A DNA stretch of 64,000 bases from Closterium sp. Naga37s-1 (GCA_947471745.1 CANJKZ010000460.1:1045001-1109000), one strand, 5' to 3'; numbered from the stretch's first letter, positions 29,065 to 41,100 are shown. Notes: generated by a model not told the origin, from the sequence alone. Made by a program: numbers and translations.

Positions 29065-30840
29065 TCAGCGACGGGGTGAGCGAGAACGACGAGGTGAGCG
29101 AGAACGACGAGGGGACCTGCTAGCGCTTCGGCTCCTGCTGCGGCTTCTGCTGGGAGTGCGGCTGCGACCACGGCGGGGTGGTGAACGGCTGCAAACCAAC
29201 ACACAAAATGCAGCACATTGCGCAGGGGGGTGAACATAAGCACACCCACACGTGCAAATAAGCATTTTGGCTCCTTCAGTAAACCCCGCGCTAGACAAAA
29301 TTTACACATGTCAGCAGCTTTACACACCTTCCATAGCGCCCATACTCTGGGCTGCCCCTGCGCCTGCCATAGTCAGGGCTGCCACGGCGCGCAGGCCTGT
29401 CATCGTCAAAGCTGTCCTCTCTGGCAGCAAATTCTACAGTAATTTGGCGACCATCAACCGAGCTGCACCACAAGAATTTTGAAAGATGGTAAGTATTGGC
29501 AAGAAAGCGCAGACCAACAGTATGAATGAACCACATGGAGTAGAGGAAACGCAGAGGAATGGAGAACACATGGCTTCTGCAGGGATATGGTGAGACATAC
29601 CTTCCATCAGTCCCTTTAACTGCTGCTTCAGCCTCCTCAATCGTCTCATATTGCACAAACGCGAAGTTCTTGCGAATCTGGACTCGAACCAGTTTGCCAT
29701 ATGGTTCGAAATGCCTCTCCAAGTCCCGTGTTCGGGTATTAATGGGGTCAAAATTCACAACAAACAGGGTTTTCAAAGCTTGGAGTTCCTACGCTCTACC
29801 TCCCTTTGCTTCACTGGGCCTTCACCCTGCCAAGAAGAAGCGACAACAAGTCCACATTAAAACTTCTAGTAAAAGAACGAAAAAAAGGACAGCTGGCGGG
29901 GAGGAAATTCACAGGCAAGCAAAACGTCCATGCTCACCCTTGCCCATTCAACGCGAAGACGACGGCGCTGCCTACCGAACTCCATACCGTCTAAAGCCCG
30001 AATGGCATCATCACCGTCGCGCTCGTCATCCATGTAAACAAACGCGAAACCTGCGTGACAGGTGTCAAGGAACAGGAAGAAAACCAAGGAAGAAGAACAT
30101 ATGGTAATTAGGAACATTTGGATTGCACAGATTAGGATGTTGGAAGCAGCAGTATACGAACCGACACGAGAAACTGCTGCGGAAAAAACAAATAGACGAC
30201 ACGCAAGAAAGAACACGTGAATAATATAGGCAGTTCGCACACCCGGTATAGGACAGATGTGCTAGTTGACCGTGTGAACGATGACAGGCTCTGGTCATCT
30301 CTGTCCTCTGTCTAGGTTGGAATTTGAACGAGATGCCGGTTGTCATAACGAGTTGAGTTGAGAAAGCTTGAATTGGATGGACAAGTAGACGAGCAGCGGG
30401 GTGCTGGCGCCATTGTTGTCTAGACTGGACTTTGTCGCCGGCTTGTGCAAGAGCGAGCGTGCATCCAGCGCGCGAAGAGCATCCAGAGCCGGAAGCTGAG
30501 ATGGCTCATCACGTTGTACTTGCTGCGATGGCATGTGTCGGACGTCTCATGTTGTGTGTTCGCAAATTAATGTTGTCAGCAGGAACTGCTAACTGCTGGG
30601 TATAGGCAATGTCCAGACGCGTGTCCGGTTCGTTGTTCCCATGAACCTGCAATTTAACTCTGAGTCTCAAACAAACTCTTCCGTGAGTGGTGCTGAAAAT
30701 TATATGAGAGCAGGAAAATAGATTATCATACCAGTCTTCATGTCCACCCGAGAGATCCGACCGTAACGGTCGAACAGCCGCTCGATCTCCGACTGCCGAG
30801 CCTCATACTCGAAGTTCCCGCAGTAAACAGCTCGAGACAT
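29065..30840 (-). CDS. RS-subfamily SR splicing factor (RS31/RS40-like)
   Basis: Five exons: 30840-30732, 30050-29938, 29788-29601, 29462-about 29329, 29188-29065; about 222 residues. RRM1 opens [20 protein letters not shown] with RNP-like [12 protein letters not shown], then [12 protein letters not shown]2 begins [14 protein letters not shown], contains [21 protein letters not shown] and ends [12 protein letters not shown]. The tail has [18 protein letters not shown] and an RS domain ([20 protein letters not shown]). The order (two RRMs, no Zn knuckle, SPDYGR repeats) is that of the plant-specific RS subfamily, nuclear regulators of splice-site choice. In plants the long intron of this family is alternatively spliced to autoregulate; here intron 1 (30731-30051, 681 bp) is the longest. 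It is the only multi-exon gene here in which I found no internal exon copies. Confidence 0.88.
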
Positions 30841-31626
30841 GGTTTCCGGACCTGGCAATTACCAGGTAAAATTAAATTGCAAAAAAGCACAGTGTGCAGT
30901 CACTGCTACGACGTTGCGTCTCAAGTGGAAGCCCTCTGAAACTGGACTCCCGAGTTATAATCTCTGAAATTGTCGTATCCTGATTGACTGACAATGACCT
31001 GTGACATTCACCCGCAGCAGAAGCTGGGGTTTCGAGATTTCGCTCTTGCCAGGTTGTTGCTGGTCCGCTCTGCCAGCATCTATTTCACACTTCAAAATTG
31101 CTCTTCAGGAAGGATTCCGTCTCTTCTGCAGAGCTAGTTGAAAGGTCAATCTGACACGAAGTGCGGGGCAGGCATCGTAGCGGCCCAATTGTCGATTGTC
31201 GATATGGAAATTGAGGGCTGGAAAAGTGTTCCATCTTGTACCAAAGACGATCTATGCGACACAAGTATCGTGCTACAAATGTTCCTCATGATGCGTGGTT
31301 TGAAGGACTTGTTCGTGGAATATCACAATTCCACTCTAGCGGCAAACGAGTAAAGCTTGTTACGGATACGTTTTGGATTGAGAGCTGCTCCTCCCAAGAA
31401 CCCTACCGTCTCCGCTACCATCACCACCGCCATCCACCACTTCCACTTTCGCCATTCCACATCATACAGCACCGCGATTCGCGGCTTCAGCATCCACTCG
31501 ACTCGCAAATCTTCGCAAGTACCGTGATCCGAGAGCTTTGCGATCGAGTGCATTGACTGCGCGGGATCGCCGTCCTTTCGCGATTCGACTTCGATTCCAA
31601 CTGAAGCGTATTTCCTACCCGCGATC
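30841..31626. other. divergent intergenic region between SR gene and NDUFB2
   Basis: Serves as upstream region for both genes, which point away from each other. I see no further gene or clear motif. Confidence 0.5.
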
Positions 31627-32937
31627 ATGGCGGGAGGGCACGGCAACGGACACGGTATCACCCATGGCGGCCTGACGCTGCACCTCGCGGCGCGCTGGCA
31701 TAAGGTCGTCGGTACCGGCATGTGCGCGATGATGTGGTACGGCTTGATCTCAGCTCTCGCTGTCTGGTAACCCTGTCTGATAGCCCCGTATGGTAACCAT
31801 GTCTTGTAACTCTCTCTGGTCGTCGGCACCGGCATGTGCGCGATGATGTGGTACGACTTGATTCAGCACTCCCAATCTGGGAACTCTGGTTGTTATTCTT
31901 GTCCAATAACCATGTCTGGTGACCCCGGACAGTAACCCTTTCGGTAACTCTTTACTTTAGCCATTTCTGGTACCCCCTTCTGGTAACCATTTCTACGATT
32001 CATGTCAGCACTCGTTTAGTAACCATTTCTGGTAACCCTGTACGGTAACCAATTCTGGTAGTCCGTCTGTTACCCCTGTCCGATGGCTGAATGCAATCAC
32101 GAATATTATTAGATAATGGCAACTCTCTTTTCGTTGCACCTGTGGACCTTTTCCGGATTCTTTGCAACAGAAACTATCTACACTCACGAGTCAGTATCCA
32201 GCAAGCAGTTTTGACACTACATGTGTATGACTGCCATGTGTGCAGGTTCTGGATTCTCTACCGCGCCAAGGAGGAAGGGACAGTAGACGTTTGAGTCGAC
32301 TAAAAAGTTACTCCGTCCCATATGTGTGTCCCTGCCGTTTGTGCAGGTTCTGGATTCTGTACCGCGCCAAGGAGGAAGGGCCCCTAGACGTTTGAGTCGA
32401 CTAAAATTTTACTGTCATCCCATGTGTCTCTCTGCTGTTTGTGCAGGTTTTGGATTCTCTACCGCGCCAAGGAGGATGGGCCAGTAGACCTTTGAGTCGA
32501 CTGAAAAGTTACTGTCGTCCCATGTGTGTGTCTCTGCTGTTTGTGCAGGTTCTGGATTCTCTACCGTGCCAAGGAGGACGGCCCAGTAGTGCTGGTAAGC
32601 CAAGCTCCCCCCACTCCCCCCTCTGACCTACCCCACTCCCACCTTCCGAATTATTCGGATACTTTGGTTTGATCCTGTTACCAAGTCAACCCCCTCTCCT
32701 CCATCGCTTCATGCCCCATGCCTCTCGTCCATCTGTGTAACAGATTGTTGCATGGGTTTTATTTTACCCTTTGTGTACAAAATTCCATTCCGTCCGCAGG
32801 GCTGGCGCCACCCGTGGGAGGGTCATGGTCACGGACATGGGCACGGTCATGGACATGGGCTTTCTGAGGCACATGGGGAGGGACATGCTCCTGCAGCAGC
32901 AGCGGCGGCAAGCTCTGCTGCCAGCCATGTGAGTTGA
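31627..32937 (+). CDS. NDUFB2: NADH:ubiquinone oxidoreductase subunit B2 (NDUFB2/AGGG-type)
   Basis: Exons 31627-31736, 32549-32594 and 32800-32937 join in phases 2 and 0 to give 97 residues. The start MAGGHGNGHGITHGGLTLH, then RWHKVVGTGMCAMMW-FWILYRAKEDGPVV-LGWRHPWEGHGHGHG match the plant complex I membrane-arm accessory subunit B2, with its single membrane segment and PWEGH motif. The His-Gly run is longer than usual and the C-terminus Ala/Ser-rich. The gene is peppered with copies of its own parts: exon 1 end twice, exon 2 four times, exon 3 tail three times. Only the last exon 2 copy has a consensus donor (GTAAG), so I chose it. This is expected to be an inner mitochondrial membrane protein. 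Confidence 0.88.
31745..32085 (+). repeat. GGTAACC-rich degenerate repeat in NDUFB2 intron 1
   Basis: At least ten imperfect words of the form TCTGGTAACCxT occur in about 330 bp, spaced irregularly at 10-40 bp. The core GGTAACC is self-complementary. Confidence 0.65.
31819..31860 (+). repeat. copy of NDUFB2 exon 1 3' end with donor
   Basis: Repeats 31705-31745 (VVGTGMCAMMW and its GTACG donor) with two or three changes, 114 bp downstream. Confidence 0.85.
32246..32594 (+). repeat. four tandem copies of NDUFB2 exon 2 with acceptor
   Basis: Copies start at 32246, 32347, 32447 and 32549, a period of 100-102 bp. Each has TTTGTGCAG or TGTGTGCAG before GTTCTGGATTCT. The first three end at about CAGTAG and run into TTTGAGTCGACTRAAA instead of the VVL codons and donor. 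The fourth is complete. Confidence 0.93.
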
Positions 32938-32982
32938 TGGCATGCTCTTGAGTCTACTCATAGTCATGGTCATGGTCATGGT

Positions 32983-33029
<47 letters not shown>

Positions 33030-33136
33030 CGAGGCACATGGGGAAGGACATGCTTCTGCAGCGGCAGCGATTGGATTTAGCTCTGCTGCCAGCCATGTGA
33101 GTTGATGGCATGCTCTTGAGTCATCTAAACATGGTC

Positions 33137-33189
<53 letters not shown>

Positions 33190-33360
33190 CATGGGTATGG
33201 GTATGGGCATGGGTATGGGTATGGGTATGGGCACGGGCGTGTTCATGGGCATGGGCATAGTCATGCTGTGGTAGATGGGGATGGGCACAGGGAGGGGTAT
33301 GCTCCCGCAGTAGCAGCAGCAGCATCGACTGGAACTAGCTCTGCTGCCAGCCATGTGAGT
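32938..33360 (+). repeat. two extra copies of the NDUFB2 exon 3 tail with (CATGGG)n and (GGGTAT)n expansions
   Basis: The block ending AGCTCTGCTGCCAGCCATGTGAGTT occurs at 32910-32936, 33079-33104 and 33338-33362. Between them lie expanded hexanucleotides: GGTCAT/GGGCAT at 32963-33030 and GGGTAT at 33130-33250. The first two copies are followed by CTTGAGTCTACTC and CTTGAGTCATCTA, degenerate relatives of the GAGTCGACTC palindrome. They lie in the 3' UTR or beyond. Confidence 0.88.
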
Positions 33361-33362
33361 TC

Positions 33363-33838
33363 ATGGCACGCTTGCTCACATGTGCTTCTATGCCCGTTTG
33401 CTAGTTCTGTGCAGGCTTCTACAAGCAAAACCATGAGAATTATACCCTTGGCCTTTTGTTTGCCACTTGTGCTGATTATCTTGCCGTTCAAATCCTGGTT
33501 CTGTCATTGCTACATTCCTGAACCCCTCTTGCACTTCCCCCAACCCTCTGATTACACACTCCTTTTCAGTAACTCATGATTGATTGGGACGACATCCTCA
33601 GCACATCCACGGATATGGTTTAAAGTTGCATTGCTCAGCTCGTGAAAGCCAGTATTTCTGAAACTTGCTCATTTGTACTGTACTGGATCCCATACAAGGA
33701 GGCCCCTCATTGTTTGTAGTTTGTATAATCAATAATAGATTCCTGAAGGGGAACCAAAGGCTTCAAATGAGGAAATTTGGAATTGCTGGAAGCTTTGGCA
33801 TAAGATACTTAGCATGTAAGTAGGTATAATGGACAAAT
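33363..33838. other. convergent intergenic region
   Basis: 3' flanks of NDUFB2 (+) and PHF5A (-). AT-richer, with no gene or repeat seen. Confidence 0.5.
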
Positions 33839-34806
33839 TTATGCCCTCTGTTTGAAGCCATACTTTTTCCTTTCATAAAACAGGTCTGTTCTAGCACTTC
33901 CTAAGTTGATGATCTTAGGACAACCGTCTCGATCCTTCTCCTGCTGAGTGCACTCCTTGCAGTAATATGCATCTGATATGCCCTGCCCTCCACATATCAC
34001 ACACCGACCCTGAATCAACCAATGGAGAGAATGGGAAAGGGGGGACAAACGGAATAGAATGGTTTACCGACGGGGAAGAGAGGGAAAGCAAGGCGCAGTT
34101 GCTTATTGTCCTGGCGTGTGCACTCATTGCAATAATATGCGTGTGATATGCCCTGCCCTCCACATATCACACTCGGAACCTGGATCAACCACAGGAAAGA
34201 GGAGTAGGATCAGGGTGAAAAAACCAATGTGGTGGATTGATCTCCTTGCAATAGTAGTACACCCATCCCGGTATGCCCTAGCCTCCATAAATGACCTACA
34301 CCAAGAGGAGAAGCAAGGAGAGGGAGGGATGGGAGAAACATGGAAGCAGGAATATGAGATAAATCCCTGATACGGTATGCCACTCCCTCCATCAACCGGG
34401 ATGAAAAGGGGAAGGACGAGATGGTTGCGAGGGGGGAGTGGGGAGAGGGAAGAGGGGAGATGGGAGGGTGGGGTAGAAAGAGAGGGAAAAGCCGGAACCT
34501 TACTCACCACGAATTGATGTCACACATTATTATCAGCAACAGAATAACTTTCCAAACAGGGTTCTCGAAATCAATCAAAACGTATGCCGCTCCAGGTTCA
34601 ATTCGTATGTGAACGAAAAAGGGGGGGAAATTCGTACTCACCTGGTAAGACCCATAGTTGCACTCGTCGCATATCCGCACAAGTGTGCACGGTCGCACGT
34701 ACGAGTCGCACACGACGCACTTCCCGTCGCATTTTTCGCACAGGCGACCGATGGCAATTCCCGGCTGTTTCCGACACATGATCAAATCCGGATGATGCTT
34801 CGCCAT
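33839..34806 (-). CDS. PHF5A: SF3b complex subunit PHF5A (SF3B14b/Rds3)
   Basis: Exons 34806-34642 and 34009-33839 (phase 0) give 111 residues against 110 in the family. The sequence from [20 protein letters not shown] through [18 protein letters not shown] and ICDECNYG to [17 protein letters not shown] and [12 protein letters not shown] is almost identical to this highly conserved protein, including the CxxC pairs of its zinc-binding knot. PHF5A is part of the U2 snRNP SF3b complex and helps clamp the branch-site adenosine. The intron (34010-34641) contains three decayed copies of the start of exon 2. Confidence 0.96.
34115..34400 (-). repeat. three decayed copies of PHF5A exon 2 start
   Basis: Blocks at about 34115-34200, 34243-34300 and 34365-34400 repeat 33955-34020, which encodes [17 protein letters not shown] with its acceptor. 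Similarity falls with distance from the real exon; the copies have lost the reading frame. Confidence 0.85.
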
Positions 34807-35705
34807 TGCTTCCGCGTGACCTACCCTGTCAGTGTGACTAGCTCTTCTTACTCCTAAAGAACGTGAAAAGGAGGAGAAGTTACACAGATTCCGCGGATGG
34901 TGAACCAGTTAATTACACAGATTCTGCAGTTAATGGCTTTTCGTTGTTCCAGAAAATGACTACCTCTGGTCCGCTTCGCACTGCCTAATCCTTGATGACC
35001 GGCCTGTCCCCGATAGAAGCTGAACGCAAGGAAATAGAACAGCGCTACCTGCTGACCACGTTCACAGGCAGATGGCTGACAAGGTCGTACTAGAATAAAG
35101 CAGCTACAACCCTGTTAGGACAGTCCTAAATGAAGAACAGCAGAGTGACAAACGGCGACCAACAAGAAGCGGAGAGCCGAGATCGTCAGACCAGATCGGG
35201 TGCGTTGAAAAACGACGATCTTAGGTGCTAGCTATGTGAGCACTTAGTGGGGCTGTGAGCGGGTTTTACCAGAGAGACGAAGAGGCTAGTAGGGATTTTT
35301 ATAAGGTTAGAATATATGCGAATTGGCGCTAAGCAAGAATGCTGCGAGTGTAACAGACGCAACATTGAGAACTCCAGAATCTCGATATCCTCTAACGGAA
35401 CCCATTATAGACATGAATCTAATTTGGAGGTTTGGGTGTAGAACGAACGAACCTGCAACTCAAACTTGCAGTTTTTTTAAGAGGAGGTTATGGGGCAAAA
35501 GCATGCCATGCTCTTAGACGAGCTCCAGGACGTTTAATTGAAGGCAGTACTTAGAAGTTTACAGCAATTCATTTGCCTTCTTTCCAGCCTAGCATATCTC
35601 ACAACAAAATTTCCATTCCTTCTACCCAACCCTAACCTTTGTCTATCCAAATGCAAACGCCCCCTTCTCATCAAAACCAACCTAGTCTTCTCGATTCATT
35701 GTCAA
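34807..35705. other. intergenic region upstream of PHF5A
   Basis: Upstream of PHF5A and downstream of the uL22 gene. No gene or repeat recognised; moderately AT-rich. Confidence 0.5.
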
Positions 35706-36534
35706 TCAGGCAACCCCACTTTCCTCCTCCTTTCTCCTCCCCACCTCCACCACCTTATGTGGCACAATCTGTCCCCTCTTCCGCTGCACCCTCCGCAGCC
35801 ACCTGTGATTGGCCGCAGCAGCTCTCTGCCGTTCCACTCGCTCCTCCTCAGGGCCGCTCATCTCGCGGACCACCACGGTGAGGCGGCTTCGGTAGCGGTG
35901 CTTCACCCCCGACCGGCCCCTCCCATGCGGGTTCAGCCGCTTCAGATACCGGCCCTTTCCCACATACGCCTCAGCTGGAGGGAGGGAGGAGGGGAGAGGG
36001 GGAAAGAGGGGAAAATTGTTTATTATCATCAGCAGCAGCGGTGCTTCACCCCCGATCGCCCCCTCCCTACGGGTTCAGCCGCTTCAGATACCGGCCCTTT
36101 CCCACAAAGGCCTCCGCTGGAGGGGAGGGGGGAAATAGTGGAAGGGTTTATCATCATCAACAGCAGCACCAGCAGCACCAGCAGCCGTGCTTCACCCCTG
36201 ACCGCCCAATCCTGAGCGGGTTCAGCCGTTTCAGATACCGCCACTTGCCACATATGCCTCCGCTGGAGGGAGGGAATGCGGGGAAGGGGGAAAGGGGAGG
36301 GGAGGGGAACGACAGAGAAATAAGGAGTTGAATGGCAGCACCCCGACCGCCCCCTCCTGAGCGGGTTCAGCCGTTTCAGATACCGGCCCTTTCCCACATA
36401 TGCCTCCGCTGGAAGGCGCGAGTGGGGAAGGGGGGGGGGAGGGGAAATACTTTAACGCCCAGCATCAGCAACAGCAACAGCAGGAGTAGCAGCAGTAGTA
36501 GCAGCAACAGCAACAGCAACAGCAGGAGTACCAG

Positions 36535-36566
<32 letters not shown>

Positions 36567-36621
36567 GGAGTAGCAGCAGCAGCAGCAGCAGCAGCAACAG
36601 CAACAACAAAGGCAGGAGTAG

Positions 36622-36653
<32 letters not shown>

Positions 36654-36669
36654 GGAGTAGCAGCAGCAG

Positions 36670-36701
<32 letters not shown>

Positions 36702-36825
36702 GGAGTAGCAGCAGCAGCAGCAGCAACAGCAACAGCAGGAGTAGCAGCAGCAGCAGCAGCAGCAACAGCAACAGCAGGAGTAGCAGCAGCAGCAGCAACA
36801 GCAACAGCAAGAGCAGGAGTAGCAG

Positions 36826-36857
<32 letters not shown>

Positions 36858-36864
36858 GGAGTAG

Positions 36865-36896
<32 letters not shown>

Positions 36897-36984
36897 GGAG
36901 TAGCAGCAGCAGCAGCAGCAACAGCAACAGCAGGAGTAGCAGCAGCAGCAGTAGCAACAGCAACAGCAACAGCAGGAGTAGCAG

Positions 36985-37022
<38 letters not shown>

Positions 37023-37071
37023 GGAGTAGCAGCAGCAGCAGCAGCAACAGCAACAGCAGGAGTAGCAGCAG

Positions 37072-37103
<32 letters not shown>

Positions 37104-37116
37104 GGAGTAGCAGCAG

Positions 37117-37148
<32 letters not shown>

Positions 37149-37200
37149 GGAGTAGCAGCAGCAGCAGCAGCAACAGCAACAGCAAAGGCAGGAGTAGCAG

Positions 37201-37232
<32 letters not shown>

Positions 37233-37245
37233 GGAGTAGCAGCAG

Positions 37246-37296
<51 letters not shown>

Positions 37297-37308
37297 GAGT
37301 AGCAGCAG

Positions 37309-37340
<32 letters not shown>

Positions 37341-37353
37341 GGAGTAGCAGCAG

Positions 37354-37385
<32 letters not shown>

Positions 37386-37437
37386 GGAGTAGCAGCAGCA
37401 GCAGCAACAGCAAGAGCATCGGCAGGAGTAGCAGCAG

Positions 37438-37469
<32 letters not shown>

Positions 37470-37479
37470 GGAGTAGCAG

Positions 37480-37511
<32 letters not shown>

Positions 37512-37552
37512 GGAGTAGCAGCAGCAGCAGCAGCAACAGCAACAGCAGGAGT

Positions 37553-37596
<44 letters not shown>

Positions 37597-37644
37597 GAGT
37601 AGCAGCAGCAGCAGCAGCAACAGCAACAGCAGGAGTAGCAGCAG

Positions 37645-37676
<32 letters not shown>

Positions 37677-37761
37677 GGAGTAGCAGCAGCAGCAGCAGCA
37701 GCAACAGCAGGAGTAGCAGCAGCAGCAGCAGCAGCAACAGCAACAGCAAAGGCAGGAGTAG

Positions 37762-37793
<32 letters not shown>

Positions 37794-37806
37794 GGAGTAG
37801 CAGCAG

Positions 37807-37844
<38 letters not shown>

Positions 37845-37896
37845 GGAGTAGCAGCAGCAGAAGCAGCAGCAACAGCAACAGCAACAGCAGGAGTAG

Positions 37897-37934
<38 letters not shown>

Positions 37935-37944
37935 GGAGTAGCAG

Positions 37945-37995
<51 letters not shown>

Positions 37996-38106
37996 GAGTA
38001 GCAGCAGCAGCAGCAACAGCAACAGCAGGAGTAGCAGCAGCAGCAGCAACAGCAACAGCAGGAGTAGCAGCAGCAGCAGCAGCAGAGCAGCAGCAACAGC
38101 AAGAGT

Positions 38107-38148
<42 letters not shown>

Positions 38149-41100
38149 CGATCTCTTCTGCTCCACGCGCTGCTCCTCGGGGCGGCTCATCTCATGAACC
38201 ACCACGGTGAGGCGGCTTAGGTACCAATACACACCCTCACACCCCTTCCTCCTCTCCCCCCTCACCTATAATAAGCTTCTTCTCCTCCAGCCCATGGTTG
38301 TGTACTGCGTTGGCCTTGGCTGCTGTGATCACCTGCAGAGGGGCAGAGGGGAGAAACGAAAGAGGAGGAAGAGAACAGAAATAACCAGTGGAATGACCTA
38401 AAGAGCTTATTTCTCTCGTCCAGCCCATGGTTGTGCACTGCGTTGGCCTTGGCTGCTGTGATCACCTGCAGAGGGGCAGACGGAAAGAGGGGGGCAGAGG
38501 GAAGAAAATGACCATTTCAAAACCTGATAGTGTTGTGCTCCTGGAACCAGCGTCCATCTAAGATGCCAACTAAGTTTCCCGTTTCCATCTCTCCTCATTC
38601 TTAGTCTCATTCCATCTCATTCTCTGCTAAAACCAGGGTATTAGAAGTGCGCTTGGTGCTGCTTGCTAACGACCTGCATGAGCGAGCGCGCAGATGTGTA
38701 AAAGGTGAGTTTTATAGACGTCTCAAAAACCTGCATGAGTGAGCGCGCAGATGAGCAACTGTCACATTCACCGTAGTCACACCTCAACATTGTCACATCT
38801 CACCTTAGTCACATAGTCACATCCCACCTTAGCGACTGTCTTAGCAGCGCGCTTGGTGGTGACAGACAGCCATCTGCATGAGCGCATCGTCTGGCGTCAT
38901 CCCCCGCACCATTGCTTCCACCAGGTTGACCTCCCTCACACATCACCTTACTCACATGGTCACATCTCACCTCCATCCCACCTCCCGCGGTCCCACCTCT
39001 CACCTTAGCCACGGTCTTGGCCACGGTCTTAGGGGCGCGCTTGGTGCTGACAGCCAGCCATGTGCATGAGTGACTGTGACCGTGCTGTCAGGTTGGCACC
39101 CTCAGGGTGAGCGACTGCCACTCTCAGCCTGGTCACATCTCACCTCCATCCCACCTCCCTCCTTGCACATCTCCTCACTCCCATCCCACCTTGGCAACTG
39201 TCTTAGCAGCGCGCTTGGTGCTGACTGCCAGCCATCTGCATGAGCGCATCGTCTGGCGTCATCCCCCACACCATTGCTCCCACCAGGTTGACCTCCCTCA
39301 CATCTCACCTCCATCCCACCTCCCGCGGTCCCACCTCTCACCTTGGAAACCGTCTTAGCGGCGCGCTTGGTGCTGACAGACAGACAGCCATCTGCATGAG
39401 TGACTGTGAGCGCGCTGTCAGGTTGGCACCCTCAGCCATCTCACCTGCTGTCAGGTTGGCACTGGTGATCGAGCGACTCCCACCCTCACCTCTTTTGAGT
39501 CGACTGAAAAGTCACTTTGCTGACAGCCATGTGCATGAGTGACAGCCATCTCACCTGCTGTCAGGTTGGCACTGGTGATCGAGCGACTCCCACCCTCACC
39601 TCGGTCACATCTCACACCCACCCCCCCTCCCCTCCCACCCTACACACCTCTCGCCTCACTACCGTCCGACCTTGGCAACCGTGTTGGCAGCGCATTTGGT
39701 GCTGACAGGACAGCCATTTGCATGAGTGCACCATGGTCAGGGTGGCACTCACCAGTGAGCAAACATCTGCCAGTTTGTGAGTCGACTCAAAAACAGCATC
39801 GTCAGGGTCAGGGTGGCACGCACCACCCTCACCTTGGTCACATCTCTCCTCCATCCCACCTCCCACCTTGCACACCTCTCACATCTCACTTCTCACCTCC
39901 ATCCCACCTCCCACCTTGCACACCTCTCACATCTCACTTCTCACCTGCATCCCACCTCCCACCTTGCACACCTCTCACATCTCACTTCTCTCCTCCATCC
40001 CACCTCCCACCTTGCACACCTCTCACATCTCACTTCTCTCCTCTCACCTTAGCCACCGTCTTAGCAGCGCGCTTAATGCTGACTGCCATCTGCATGAGCG
40101 CATCGTCTGGGGTCATCCCCCGCACCATGGCCGCCACCAGATTCACCTTCTTGGGACCCTGGGAGGAGGAGGGTGGGGGGATGGGAGAGGAGGGGGAAAG
40201 GGGGGAGGGGAGGAGTCTCAAGGCATCGTCTGGGGTCATCCTCCGCACCATGGCCGCCACCAGATTGACCTTCTTGGGACCCTGGGAGGAGAGAGAAGAG
40301 GAGGGGGGGAGTGTAGGGGAACCTATTCTGGCGTCATCCCCCGCACCATGGCCGCCACCAGATTGACCTTCTTGGGACCCCGGGGGACCGGAGAGAGGGG
40401 AATGAGGGAAACCGGGGGAGGCTTTCATGTTGAAGTGCCTCAAAGCATCGTGTGGCGTCATCCCCCGCACCATGAGACGTCTCAAAACACTTCTTCAATC
40501 ACGTGGCCATCATCGTGTGGCGTCATCCCCATCAGCACCATTGCCGCCATCAGATTCACCTTCTTGGGACCCTGTGAACAGCCAGGAAATGGGAAAGGGG
40601 GGAGGAGGGGGAGGAGAATACGGGAGGAGTCTTCTTTTGTGCCTTATAGGCACACCAGTTGGCGCCATGCTATGATGAACATGGTGGCATCCATGGTGCG
40701 AGGGATGGCATGGTGCGAGAGATGGCATGGTGCTACTCTCTGGTGTGTTCAGAGTCGACTCAAAACACGCCATGCTATGGTGAACATGGTGGCACCCATG
40801 GTGCGAGAGATGGCATGGTGCTATTAAGCGGAGAGCCATTCTACCTGGCCGGCCCCAGAAGTACGTACCTGTTTGATCGCGTCAATACCACACTTTACCG
40901 CACTGTACCTGTTTGAGCCCTGCCAGAACGGCGCGAACCGTGCGACCAGTGGGCGACGCCGGCGACAGCGGCGACGCGCCTGCAACGAGCGGCGACACCA
41001 CCGGAGCGCCGGACGTCGGAAGCAGCGTGGAAGCCGGCGGCTGCGCCTTCTCCCCACTCGCTCCGCTCGCTGCCACGTCAGCAGCCGCAGCAGCCGCAGT

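Larger units (their letters stand above)
38640..39745 (-). repeat. at least six partial copies of uL22 exon 2 with donor
   Basis: Copies near 38650-38700, 38820-38930, 39000-39065, 39190-39300, 39345-39405 and 39670-39725 repeat parts of KVNLVxAMVRGMTPDDALMQMAVSTKRAAKTVAK and the GTGAG donor. The downstream flank with CACCTCCATCCCACCTCCC words is duplicated with them, and again five times at 39840-40045. Confidence 0.85.

Noticed and set aside
36460-38150. CRISPR-like regular repeat array
   Set aside because: Units are irregular trinucleotide expansions with no unique spacers, in a eukaryotic intron.
36332-38265. Reading frames of more than 540 codons (poly-Ser/Asn on plus; poly-Leu and poly-Cys on minus) across the CAG/CAA array
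   Set aside because: They arise because the repeat unit is a multiple of three without stops. The array is antisense to and inside an intron of the uL22 gene.
40659-40916. Plus-strand frames over the GATGGCATGGTGCGAG repeats (40640-40840) as a small gene
   Set aside because: This is intron 1 of the uL22 gene; the frame is made by a local duplication and has no acceptable start context or family.
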